From Macrotrachela quadricornifera (lineage: Eukaryota; Rotifera; Eurotatoria; Philodinida; Philodinidae), in assembly GCA_022393335.1 (NCBI GenBank), contig JAJEKB010020966.1, forward strand, positions 402,041 to 466,040: DNA of 64,000 bases. Reading direction: 5' to 3'. Positions 49,642 through 59,849 of the stretch are shown here, piece after piece. A program made the translations under genes and the position numbers. Position 1 is the first letter of the stretch; every line of letters begins with the position of its first letter. The notes beneath the pieces were generated by a model that worked only from the letters and a program-made list of their open reading frames with translations, was not told where the DNA came from and did no database searches.

Positions 49642-50347
49642 TGTTATTCATAGGTTAGACTCTAAAATATTGGTATTCACACTATGGTCAAAAGAGAGCA
49701 TTTTTTCTGAAACGTATACTTGTATTAATTTCAATCACATTTTCATCAGAGAAACAAGAAAAATGTTGTCGTAACCTTCTTTCATTCCAACAAATTTATA
49801 ATGTTGAGTGCGTGTAAAGAATAGGAGAATTTAAAATTTAAATAAGTATTAAAATATTTTTTTTGAGCCTTTATTGATTTAATACTTTTCTCAAACGAAT
49901 TTTGTTGAAGTTTTAACATTACAAACATATTTCATTCAATAAAATCAAGTAGGTGATAATATCACAAAAGAAAATAAATCTGGTAAGCTCTGTCTAATTC
50001 TGTTCTGTGATCTTTTAATCATAAAATCTTGCAATTGGTTTAGGTTACATACCATATTGTGTAAATAAGATAAAAGATATCGCCTAGAATCACAATGACA
50101 TAGCTGATTAGCTTCACTGTCATCTCAGTTCTCTTAGTTTTTTTGCATCCGAAAATAGATACAAACACACAAAAAGAACCAATCTTTGTATTTAAAGAAG
50201 ATTCTTCTTGACAATAAAGTTGAATCTCAATGAGTTTACGTAGAAATTTCTTATTCGGGTAAGGCTGAGCCTTACCTAGCCTAAACCGGGTAAGGCTCGA
50301 GCCTTACCCAGCCTACAGGCTCCGCCGCCTATGGATTCAATACAAAA

Positions 50348-52375
50348 ATGTCTGCTATAGAATCTCGACGTATCATTGATGAGAAAAAGAAACAAATATT
50401 AAAATTATTACAAGACGGAATATTAATTGCGGTAAATGAAGCACCGTCTTCGTCAAGTGGTGAATTCTGGTCCAGTCTTTTACGAATACAAAAGTCAAAT
50501 GATACAAGTATATTTGAACCATTCGTTCAATGCAATATATATAAACAAATCTTATCATATGAACCAAAAAATGGAACACATTCTCTTAGTCAGCATGTTC
50601 AAAATTGTATGAAGAAAACAACAGCTTCGAAAACGACAACGTCAATTCAAAAATATATGAAAAAAGATACATTTTTATCTCCTGAAGATAAACAAATGGT
50701 TACATTAGCTTGCTCCAAATACTGTGCATTTGACATACGATCATTTAACAGTGTGAATGGAGAAGGTTTTCGTCAATTATGTCAAGTATTAATCGACATA
50801 GGCTACAAATATGGTGAGTTAAAATCTTCTATACCTTCTGCTGCATCACTTTTACCAGATCCTACAAATATATCAAGAAGAATTCAGCATTTAGCATCTG
50901 AATATCGTCAAATGTTAATCGAAATTCTGGAGAAAGATTTGGAAAATGTTAAACTTATTGCTGTGTCGACTGATTATTGGAAAAATTCTTATACATCCGA
51001 ACATTATTTGACAGTGAATCTTCATTATACGAAAAATACAAAGCCGATTACATATATGTTAAATACTTCTTTATTCATTGGTTCAAAAACTGGTGAAAGT
51101 ACAATTCGAATGATAATAAATATTTTATATTTCTATGGTATTGATCCGGAAGTAATGCATATAATTTATCTAACGGATAATGGATCAAATTTTATTTCGG
51201 GTCTGAAAGATGAAGTGCATTTGAGATGCATATTTAAGTTATTCTAACACATTAGATCTTAATATTTGTTCTAATTTTAGGCCATGGACTTAATCTCGTA
51301 TTGCAATATTCTTTGGGTGAATTATGTCCAATGGTTCATTCATTAATAAAATCTTGTAGTGAATTGGTGACACATTTTAAACGTTGCGAATTAAATCCTT
51401 TGCTTCCAACATCACTCAAACAGCAATGCGACACCCGATGGAATTCTGCATACGACATGCTACAGTCAATTGATTCAAATTTTAAACAGGTAGAAGATAT
51501 ATTATTTGATCGAAAAGAACATGCTATTTATATGGACACAATCGATGAAAGTTTACTTAAAGATTTATCTGATTTATTATCATATTTTAAAACAGCAAGT
51601 GAGCAGCTATCAGCTGATCAAGTTCCAACATTACACTTAGTTTTACCATGGGTAAACAAGTTAAAATGTTATTGTGAAATAAAAACCAATGATTTACCTG
51701 TTATGAAACAAGTAAAAAAATTAATATTGGAATACATTAAAGAAAAAATCTGGTTGACTCAGTTACACGATATTGCAACGTTTCTTCATCCCATGACAAA
51801 AAATCTTCTGGTATGTTACAATTTTATGTTAGAGAGTTCTTGTTTCTATAATGCATCATTTAAAAAAATAAGAGCCGAAATCTTTTTTTTTTGCTTTAGT
51901 CTTTCGATCAAAATGCACGATATGACGTGCACAATGCAACACGGAAGATGTTGAAAACTGTTGGAATAATTCAACCTGTAGAATTATCAGCACCAGTAAC
52001 CAGCAAGATGGTCAAAACAAAAACAAAAAAAACAAATCACATAATATTTCACAAGATGATGTTTTAATGGAATTTGCAAATGAAAATGAACCAGGATCAG
52101 ATGAAGAAGACGGTTGTGACGAAGTGGATCGTTATGCTAAAGCGAAAGTAAGTTTCTCCAAAGAAGAATCAGTATTGGAGTGGTGGGATAAATGGTCATT
52201 AATTTATCCACACCTTAGTAAATTGGCAAAATGGTTATTGGGAATTCCTGCCAGTTCAGCCACAAGTGAACGTATTTTCAGTGCAAGTGGGCGAGTTTTA
52301 GAAGAGAGAAGACAAAGTTTAAATGGAGATGTTGTAAATGATATTTTATTTTTGCGAAACTTTCGAAATATGTGA
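50348..52375 (+). pseudogene. hAT transposase, decayed
   Basis: Three exons: 50348-51233, 51281-51810 and 51900-52375. The N-terminal region has a reduced BED-type zinc finger (FVQC...HSLSQHVQNC). VSTDYWKNSYTSEHYL and TDNGSNF carry acids of the RNase H-like core. The C-terminal dimerisation block has ASSATSERIFSASG with the conserved Glu, then LNGDVVNDILFLRNF. Defects: the donor of intron 1 reads TTAAGT where GTAAGT would be expected, so the frame runs into a stop at 51245-51247, and an A-rich stretch around 52018-52036 shifts the frame in exon 3. Intron 2 (51811-51899) has a good GTATGT donor and TTTAG acceptor. It encoded the enzyme for the outer hAT element. Confidence 0.85.
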
Positions 52376-52603
52376 TAATTTTGTATTTGATTATTTTTGA
52401 AAATTAATAAATTATGATGAAACATAGTAAAAAATAATTTGTCTTATTTTTATATATAAATGGAAGTTTTTAAATAGGATGTTAAAATAAGTACAGTTTT
52501 ATGCATATTATTTGCTTTTAATGATGTATATCAATAGCATATGACAAAATAGATTATATAATAAAAATTAGATAATAAAATACAATAATGAAATGAATGG
52601 AGT

Positions 52604-52730
52604 AGGGTTAGGGTCGGATGTTCATAGGGTAGGGTAGGGTAGGGTTAGGGTAGAATGTTCATAGGGTAGGGTAGAATGTTCATAGGGTAGGGTAGGGTTA
52701 GGGTACAAAAATCTTTGTAGGGTAGGGTAT
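52604..52730. repeat. TAGGG array, right end of the hAT element
   Basis: TAGGGTAGGG runs alternate with a repeated GTTCATAGGG unit (several copies). These are probably subterminal repeats of the hAT element, and they mirror the left array in inverted orientation. Confidence 0.85.
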
Positions 52731-52880
52731 AGGGTGCTAAAAAGTCTTACCCTGCAGGGCTCTGGACTGATGATATCTCTTAAAACAGTCACCAGGCAAT
52801 TTTTCTCTCCGCATCCTATGGCGGTGCTGTTTTTTTTCCATAGTTTGAATATTGTCTTATATGTTTTCTTTAGGATAATA

Positions 52881-54275
52881 ATGGAAGATATTTGCATCTT
52901 TTGTACTGAACGCCTAGCAACTGTTACGTTCAATGCATGTGGACATCGCCAATATTGTGCACCCTGCCATGAAAGAACCATACAAGAAGGCCATACAAAT
53001 TGTCCAATTTGTTACGTTCAAGTGACGGCAGTACAAGACAGTACAGCCGTTCAACTTCGAGAAACGACTTTGAATGCTTCTCTGAGCTTATATGACGATC
53101 TAAGACAAGATTATCCTTATGGTTGTCTCTTGTTTAAAGAGCATGTTCCTCAAGAGTTTATTGCCACTCGTGACGTTCAACAAGTCGTACAACAAGCTAT
53201 GGAAGCTGTAAAGGCGTCACGGTTAGATTTTCGGCGCCTGAAAGTTGCTCTGAAGGAACGGCTAACCGTTGCACAGTATCAGCTAGTCTTTGTGGAACTT
53301 ATCAAGGACGAAAACCTGCATGATGTTTTGAAGCAGTTAGATAGCCGGAAATTTGAACGGCGATCAGTTACCAGATCTGTTCGGGAAATGGTCGTTCATA
53401 CAATCGAGTCTCCGGATAATCGAGCTATCGTGTCAAGGGCTGCCATCGGTACTGCTGGAAGTATTGCATTCGATTTGGCAATGAAAGGTACTTCCGGCTT
53501 TGCCAGCGCTTCTGCAGCAGGATGTGCGGTGTCAAATGTTGCCATGTTCGCTATCTTCAGTGCCGTCGAGTTGTATCGCTGGTCGAAAGGTGCAGATGGT
53601 CGCGAAGTTGCCAAAAATATCGGGGAACATGCTGTTGGATCGTTATGTGGATTTGGTGGCGGTTATGGCGGATTTCTTGGTGGCGCTCTTGCTGGTGCTG
53701 CAATTGGCTCCGCAGCTCCTCTAATAGGAACAGCTATTGGCGGTGTGATCGGTGGAATCATTGGCTCATTGTTTGGTGGCCTTATCTGTGACGCAGCCGG
53801 ACGATGGATCTACAGAAAGCTTCTACCACGTAAAAATACTGCCTATATTGACACGGAGAAAAACATTGAACAGCAAATTACTCCGGAAGAAGTTGCTAAA
53901 AAAGCAGCTGAAAAGTTTGGTATCAGTTTGCAGTTGGACAATTTCGAAGAAGCACACGCAAGGTTCCGTCGAAGGCTACTGGACAGTCATCCTGACAAGC
54001 ATCCGGAAGCCTCCAAAGAAGAGCGTGAACGATTAACAGCTGAAACTAGAGATATTTTGGCCTGCTGGTTGATTGTTCGCGAGTACTACAACGACAGGGG
54101 ACAAGTAGAAGGCGCCGATTGCGAAGAAGGCTTCATCAAAGCATTTGTATTCAAAGTCTTTGAAGCTGCCACTAATCAATGGCGAGTAGCGCGAACCTAC
54201 TTTCATGACGTCCAGCTCGATCGTAATCTTGATCCCGCGACAGAAAAAATTGAAGCAATTACATTTTATGTTTAG
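52881..54275 (+). CDS. RING finger, glycine-zipper and J-domain protein
   Basis: A 464-residue intact single-exon coding region. I chose the ATG at 52881 because it directly precedes the RING and follows a likely 5'-UTR acceptor (TTTCTTTAG, ending 52873). The RING is canonical C3HC4: C5-x2-C8, C20-x-H22, C26-x2-C29, C41-x2-C44, implying E3 ubiquitin-ligase activity. After an alpha-helical linker comes a hydrophobic segment (about 185-235) and then a long glycine zipper (about 249-306; GGGYGGFLGGALAG, IGGVIGGIIGSLFGG), which would insert in or pack against membrane. Residues about 335-405 resemble a J domain with the HPD tripeptide at 370-372, used to stimulate Hsp70. The combination would link a chaperone to ubiquitination at a membrane; that is inference. 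The gene is clearly richer in G+C than its neighbours, hinting at a different origin. Confidence 0.8.
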   Translation: MEDICIFCTERLATVTFNACGHRQYCAPCHERTIQEGHTNCPICYVQVTAVQDSTAVQLRETTLNASLSLYDDLRQDYPYGCLLFKEHVPQEFIATRDVQQVVQQAMEAVKASRLDFRRLKVALKERLTVAQYQLVFVELIKDENLHDVLKQLDSRKFERRSVTRSVREMVVHTIESPDNRAIVSRAAIGTAGSIAFDLAMKGTSGFASASAAGCAVSNVAMFAIFSAVELYRWSKGADGREVAKNIGEHAVGSLCGFGGGYGGFLGGALAGAAIGSAAPLIGTAIGGVIGGIIGSLFGGLICDAAGRWIYRKLLPRKNTAYIDTEKNIEQQITPEEVAKKAAEKFGISLQLDNFEEAHARFRRRLLDSHPDKHPEASKEERERLTAETRDILACWLIVREYYNDRGQVEGADCEEGFIKAFVFKVFEAATNQWRVARTYFHDVQLDRNLDPATEKIEAITFYV

Positions 54276-55182
54276 GCTTGATCTTTTCGGCTTAATGATC
54301 ATAAAAAAGTGTAGGAATTCGAAAGAAAAAAGCTTGTCAGCGCAGCCTCGTTGAGGCTTAAATGTGGAATTCGCTAATGTTTTTTGCCTTCAATAAACTA
54401 ATATAAAGTACATAAAGTAAAAGTTCTTCCGTAGAGTATAACTGCTTTCCAATATAATCTATTATCAGAACAAAAATCTATTTTTCTCTACATTTGGAAC
54501 AGAGTTTTTTATTTTTTTTTATGCAGGTATCCTAATTTTTATTTTGCATTGTTTTATTTAACATTATTATTTTCCTAATACGATACCTATTTTTCTTATT
54601 CTAACATTATTATCGTTTTAATCATTGATTTAAGTTAAATATACCACTGTTCTAAAAGTTCATTATATCTATAGCAAATGTAAACGACCTATTATATTTC
54701 TCCTTTAACTCATAAACACTGATGTTATTTATTTCTCAAAGTTATAGTCTGAGGAAATTACGATTTTTTATACAGATCATATGCTAATTATTGCAAATCC
54801 ATGCATCACTGCTCATCATCGTTCGCATCTTTAACGTAAATTTTTATTTGTATCAGAATCAACACTCAGATTCGTTGAAACGTTCACAAATGAATTCAAG
54901 CTATTCAAGTTTCGACAAACACTTTGAAATATTCTAAACCTTTGTAGAAGCATGAACATTATATTATTTTGTTTTATTAAATCGCTAATGCCTATAATGA
55001 GGAAGTGTCTGTAAGGAGGTTGGGTGGGGAGAGCCGCAAAACTTCAACTTAAAATTTACACTCACATTTTTCATATGTGAGTTCCACAAAATGTTTAACA
55101 CTTTTCAAATTCACTGTCGTTTAAAAAATTTAGTTTTTACAGGTTTTCCACTCTCTGCAGGCGATCATTGCCGCTGTATAAA
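54276..55182. other. Downstream of the RING-J gene, no further gene seen
   Basis: An AATAAA-type signal occurs near 54392. The rest is AT-rich without a supported frame. Confidence 0.5.
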
Positions 55183-55308
55183 AAAAAGTGAATAATCTTG
55201 AGATTTGTACAATTCATTTTAAATAAAATAATAATTATATGTAGTTTTATATGAAAATTTTATTTTGTTGATGTTTATTTTACAAATCTCAAGATTATTC
55301 ACTTTTTT
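55183..55308. repeat. Hairpin: AAAGTGAATAATCTTGAG / CTCAAGATTATTCACTTT
   Basis: About 28 bp arms surround a ~70 bp AT-rich loop. The loop sequence TAATTATATGTAGTTTTATA (about 55235) recurs in inverted orientation at about 55632-55672, so two overlapping inverted repeats share this area. It probably represents one or two small MITEs. Confidence 0.6.
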
Positions 55309-56029
55309 CATACATTATCGTACAAAGGTACTATTTTACATACTTGAGTAATTAAACACAAGTTTAAATGTATTGGATTTGAATTGTCACTAATCCATCA
55401 AAATTCAAATATAGAGTAACACCAGGCACTGATGTCAATGGCATGATATCCAATGTTAATTTGATCTAATTAAATATCATGTTCATGTTGTTCAGTTTAT
55501 TTTCATTATTATATTTCATTTTTGTTTTGTTTTTGTTTTTATAACATCTTGTTTAATGTTTTGATAATTGATTGAAAAAGATCGTTTAAGATCGAAAATT
55601 TCGACTCATAGAAAATTAAGAAAATACAATTTTCATATAAAACTACATATAACTATTATTTTCTTTAAAATTAGTCATTATTGCTACTAACTGAAAGTCT
55701 GCCTCAAAAGTTTTCATGTACGACTCTACGTATCATAAAAGTATTTTTATCTTTTTCGTGGAATTTTTCAATTTTGAAATTATCACAAATCTTAGGTAGG
55801 AGTGGGGTGAGTTTTGAATAAATACAATACCACGACGTTTCACTCTACTACAAGCACTCATCAGGTGATTTCTATAATCCGTATACTGAAATTGTGTGAG
55901 ATTAACTTGTAGGATGATCTATAAATCATCACCGAGTATTAGTGTTAGTTAAATATGTCGCAGGATAGATTAAAATGCACTTTACTTTAAAGTTGTCCTA
56001 CTTCATTTGTCGATATTTTGATCTCAACT

Positions 56030-56144
56030 ACAGTGTACGTCAAAAGAATCACATCAAGTTTTTGTTTTGAGTGGTATATTTAAACTACACAAGATTAATT
56101 CGATTCAATCATATATCTAGATAGCAGAGATCGAGAAATACATA
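56030..56144. mobile_element. Partial third copy of the CGTCAAAA-ended element
   Basis: ACGTCAAAAGAATCACATC and the following ACACAAGATTAATTCGATTC region match the left arm of the 46402-47114 element. The copy is cut by the mariner at 56145, and possibly resumes at 57447 with TATTTCAATTT. Confidence 0.65.
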
Positions 56145-57444
56145 GGTCGTACAAAAAGTTCCCAGATTGCTATTGGCAATTTTATAAACCGATTAATATC
56201 GAAGAGTGTTGTGCATGGATAAATAGTGGAATGTCTTATCTATAATAGTATATATAGTAAATCTCTTTAAGACTTAGTTACAGTATTTTTTTCGATAAAC
56301 TTAAATTCGAACTTAAAAAAAATTTCAAAAATGGTTAATGAATACAATCGATATTATATTAAAATTCGAACTATTTTGGGGTTAAATCCAAAGACAATTC
56401 ACGAAGAACTTGCAACAGCTTTGGGACCCAAGGCTCCATCATATCCAACAGTTGCAGAGTGGGCAAAGCGTTTCCGTGAAGGAAGAGAAAATGTCAATGA
56501 TGATCCTCGATCTGGTCGTCCAGTTTCCGTGCTTACAGATGAGAATATTGAATTAGTACGAGAGGTTACTAACAATGATCCACATTCAACTTATGATGAA
56601 ATTATAGCTGAGACATCTCTCTCTCGTGGTACAATAGAACAAATTATCCACAATTATCTAAAGATGAGAAAAGTTACATCTCGTTGGATACCCCATCAAC
56701 TGAATGATGAACAAAAGCAAGAACGAGTCCGATTTTGTCGTGAAAATTTAGCAAAATTTCGTAATGGTTCCTGACGATTATGTGATATTATTACAGGTGA
56801 TGAGACGTGGATTTACCAAAGGCAGATTCATGACAAGTCAACAAACAAAACCTGGATTGGCGAAGGTGAATCACCACGTACTATCGTTCGTCGAAGCAAA
56901 TTTGAACCAAAAAATTTATTTTCTATATTCTTTAAATCAAATGGTCCTGTTCTCATCCATGCTGTTAATAATGACGAGACTATAGATCACGACTATTACA
57001 TAGAAAATTGTCTCAAGCCTGTTGTCAAAGAAATACGGGAACAAAGAAAGTCAAATGGTACTAAAGGTATAAAATTGCTTCACGACAATGCTTCACCCCA
57101 TCGTCATTCAGATGTTATTAATTATTTAACAGAAGAAAGTACAATATAATGCCACATCCACCATATTCACCTGACCTTGCACCGTGTGATTAATGGCTAA
57201 ATGATTACATCAAATAGAATTTAGCTGATCAACCAGATGAAAAATCATTGGCTCGTGCGGTTTCCAAGCTAATAAAAATATTCCAAAAGAAGAATTTAAA
57301 AAAACTTTTGACAAACTATTAGAGAGGATGGAACTTTGTATAAATAATCGTGGTGACTACTTTGAACATTTAATAAAATAAAACTCGAACTTTCTCTTTG
57401 TCTTTATGTTTTTGTTTAATAATCTGGGAACTTTTTGTACGACC
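56145..57444. mobile_element. Complete but dead mariner transposon, 1.3 kb
   Basis: The termini GGTCGTACAAAAAGTTCCCA and TGGGAACTTTTTGTACGACC are perfect inverted repeats, flanked by TA at 56143-56144 and 57445-57446. The size and single-gene structure are textbook mariner. It interrupts an older CGTCAAAA-ended element. Confidence 0.92.
56331..57381 (+). pseudogene. Mariner transposase, inactivated
   Basis: The N-terminal two helix-turn-helix motifs are intact (YPTVAEWAKRFREGRE and DDPRSGRPVS linker). The first catalytic Asp is in TGDETWIY, the second in LLHDNASPH, and the third region is PPYSPDLAPCD. The DD34D spacing fits mariner. Damage: TGA at 56773-56775 (after FRNGS, where Trp is usual), a frame change with TAA near 57148 before the third catalytic block, a TAA immediately after the third Asp (near 57190), a TAG after NDYIK, and a further frame change near 57280. 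The terminal GDYFEHLIK is preserved, ending at 57379-57381. Damage is spread along the gene, so the copy has been inactive for some time. Confidence 0.9.
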
Positions 57445-57469
57445 TAAGTATATTTCAATTTATAATAAA

Positions 57470-58560
57470 TTAATTTGTAAGAATACCTGTACGACAGCGG
57501 CTGTCACCATCTAGATCACTGGTTATTATCATAAAAGCAGCTCGTTTTTCTCTATTTAATGTAAATTCATCAGCAATACTTTCCTGAGTGAGAAAGTTGG
57601 TTGAGATTGAGATAATTGGAAGAATCAAGCCATAATTTTCAAAATTGTTATTATTATAGTTATTTGGGTTCATCACTGTAAGAACAGCATCTTTTGCAGC
57701 ATATAAATCGAATGCATCATCTGCATTGATGTGGTTACCTCTAATTAAACTTTGTCTGACTTGTTCTTTTTCAGTCTTTAGTTGTTCTTGCTGTTTTATA
57801 TTTAATCGAATAAGGTTTAGTGCTGCAGAAATGAACGGTACAAGTTGTTGATTGTCATAATCGATAGATTCGTTCAAAGAAGGTTCACAATGAGCTACAA
57901 CAAACTTTACATATTTATCTTCAATTTTAACTGATAAATTATCTTTCAATAAAGCTTACTATTTACATAACTGAATCTGCCAACATTTTCAACTGCTTCA
58001 ACAGTTTCTTCAATGTATTTATGTTCTGTTGATTTTTTGGAGGCATTAATTGACGCAGTTGTGTACTCATCTATATTGCCTAGTAATTCTAATAAATCTT
58101 CACTATTATTTATATCATACTCGCCATCATTATCTTGATTCGCAGTTAAGAGAACAGGATAGATTACGTCATTATCAGTTTGAGCTTCAGCAATAACTTG
58201 AAGTAGATGTTCATCACGATCTTTCTTACATTCATGCAAAAGTTGAATATTTTCTATGATCTTCCATGAATCCATGAAAATACGATTTTGTCGAGATTTG
58301 AAAGAATCTTCCCATGTTTGATTGATGTCACAAAGACCCGTAACGGTGCGCCAAGGTACGAAAAGTGCATGTAATTCGCTTTATGATTTCTCTGGGAAAC
58401 GTTGATAAAAAACTGAAGAACCTTTTCTCAGAGGTATGAAAAGTACAGCTAAATCTCAATTTGGATCATACTTCAACTATGATATGTGCTTTTTGTACGT
58501 CTAAATCTGTACCTCGTAATTTCACTGGATGATGTAAATGAATTACAAAGTATTTCAAAA
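57470..58560 (-). pseudogene. Helitron replicase-helicase remnant
   Basis: Reading from about 58560 downwards, a decayed HHPVKLRGTDLD region is followed by ELHALFVPWRTVTGL, then a TWEDSF...I stretch and IIENIQLLHECKKDRDEHL. This order (LFxPWR block, then a W/Y-E-x-x-F helix) occurs in the Helitron RepHel between the Rep and helicase parts. The last block, FTLNREKRAAFMIITSDLDG, matches the start of the Pif1-type helicase domain, so the Walker motifs would follow but are missing beyond 57470. A stop sits between FPEKS and SELHAL, and a frame change lies near 57946-57960. Only the helicase entry and linker remain; no Rep HUH motif is present. This fragment lies next to the mariner-cut element. 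Confidence 0.6.
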
Positions 58561-58659
58561 AAAACTGGATAATAAAGTAATTGAATTTTATTAATCTCTA
58601 TACACCATGGTCTACTCGAGTCTAGTAGGGTCTACTCATATGTGTAAAACTTGTAACTT

Positions 58660-59095
58660 GATTTCAACTATTCAATTCTACAATTATTCAATAGTTGAAG
58701 GCTTTTCGCCTATGTGATGGTGCCGCGGAGCGCGAGAGTGGAGAACCTGCATGAGGGTGCCACAAAGGACGAGACGGAGCACCTATGTGAGTTTGCCACA
58801 GGGCTTGAAGAGTGGAAACGTGTAATAATTGAAAAAATTGAACAGTTGAAGAGCTCAAAACTTGAATAGTTGAATTCAAGTATTCAACTATTCAAGTATT
58901 CAACTATTCAAGTATTTCCCTTTCCCAGCGTTCCACCTTCACCCTTAGCTGGCTCTATCTGATGTTAGTACCTCCTCCCCAAGGATTTTGCCCACACCCT
59001 CATTTGGCTCTGTGAGGTTCTGCATCCCCACCCCTTTCCTCTTCCCTTTGAATATTTGAATAATTGAATACTTGAATTCAAGTTTCAAGTATTAC
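58660..59095. repeat. TTCAAGTATTCAACTA repeats around a 36-bp GC-rich tandem repeat
   Basis: From 58710 to 58819 there are three units of 36-37 bp (CTATGTGAGGGTGCCACA-like start, GAGTGGARMAC end), much richer in G+C than the surroundings. They are bounded by AT-rich blocks composed of TATTCAACTATTCAAG (58660-58700, 58850-58912, and 59046-59090). No coding potential was accepted. Confidence 0.6.
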
Positions 59096-59849
59096 ATATA
59101 TGTCATTTTAAAGACGTCAAAACAAAGTTTTTTTTGATAAACATTTCGTAAATAGAAAAGAAAATGATGAAAATGAGATTTTATTAAAAAAAGACCTTGT
59201 GTTAATGAGAATTTCTATTTCAAGTAGGGAAGCTTCCAGCAAAGAAGTGAAAGAAGAAATCATCATGTATTGGAAGAATGTTAAGTCATGTCGTTTAGCA
59301 GTTTAAATCGTATAACATAAGTTCATGTAATTTTCATATTTTTGATTAGTTTTCTTGTTATTCAATGACACATGTTTTTTTTTGATCTATCTATTTTTCA
59401 CCAGTGATTTTGAATATTTTGTGCGTATATTTTAAATAACTGAACAAAATAATTTATGCATAACTGACAAAACACAAATCTCCAAAAAAAATCAATAAAA
59501 TAGACTTGACAATATTCAGGTGATTCGTACTTTAAAAAATTTTCCTCTACCTCCCGAGTATTAGGTTCGCCCTCCCAGAGCACAAAGCCTAGATAAAATA
59601 CTGACTAGAATATTTTATGAAAGAAAAAAAATAGGTTTAAGACAGAACCAGATTATGTTCGCATCTTAACCGGTTCTGAAAATAATATCCAAATCTAGAA
59701 CATTTTAAAGTTCAGTCTAACATCTTTGTTTTTAGAGAGTAGGGAAGAATTCGTATTTTATATCTATGAATATTGATTATATCTACTGGGATACTGTTAG
59801 TTGACCATGAATGAGCTCCTGTAAACATCAATGAAATACTGATGAATCA
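59096..59849. other. Intergenic DNA, nothing recognised
   Basis: No supported gene; the minus-strand frame at 59398-59583 has no family resemblance. Confidence 0.45.

Larger units (their letters stand above)
47876..50333. mobile_element. Second hAT-type element nested in the first
   Basis: The termini CAGGGGCGGCGGAAC (47876) and GCTCCGCCGCCTATG (ending 50333) are inverted. An exact 8-bp duplication GATTCAAT lies at 47868-47875 and 50334-50341. Its right end has palindromic GGGTAAGGCT / AGCCTTACCC units (50258-50310). It carries part of a Ser-rich frame on the minus strand (49264-49641) and three smaller insertions. It landed only a few bases upstream of the outer element's transposase ATG (50348) and so separates that gene from its promoter. 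Confidence 0.85.
47296..52765. mobile_element. hAT transposon, outermost of a nested set
   Basis: The termini TAGAGCCCTGCAGGG (47296) and CCCTGCAGGGCTCTG (ending 52765) are flanked by a perfect 8-bp duplication, GACTGATG, at 47288-47295 and 52766-52773. Ends of C/TAGAG type plus 8-bp duplication are diagnostic of hAT elements. Both ends have arrays of TAGGG/CCCTA (47311-47393 and 52604-52730), probably subterminal transposase-binding repeats. A decayed hAT transposase lies at 50348-52375. The element has absorbed a second hAT-type element at 47876-50333. It sits about 110 bp upstream of the RING-finger gene and may have split its 5' untranslated region. Confidence 0.9.

Noticed and set aside
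52622..52981. Minus-strand frame with repeated TLPYPTLP-type residues
   Set aside because: It is the translation of the TAGGG repeats and of the reverse strand of the RING gene; not a protein gene.
53396..54036. Several open frames on both strands inside 52881-54275
   Set aside because: They are alternative frames of the RING/J gene, opened by its higher G+C; none has independent domain support.
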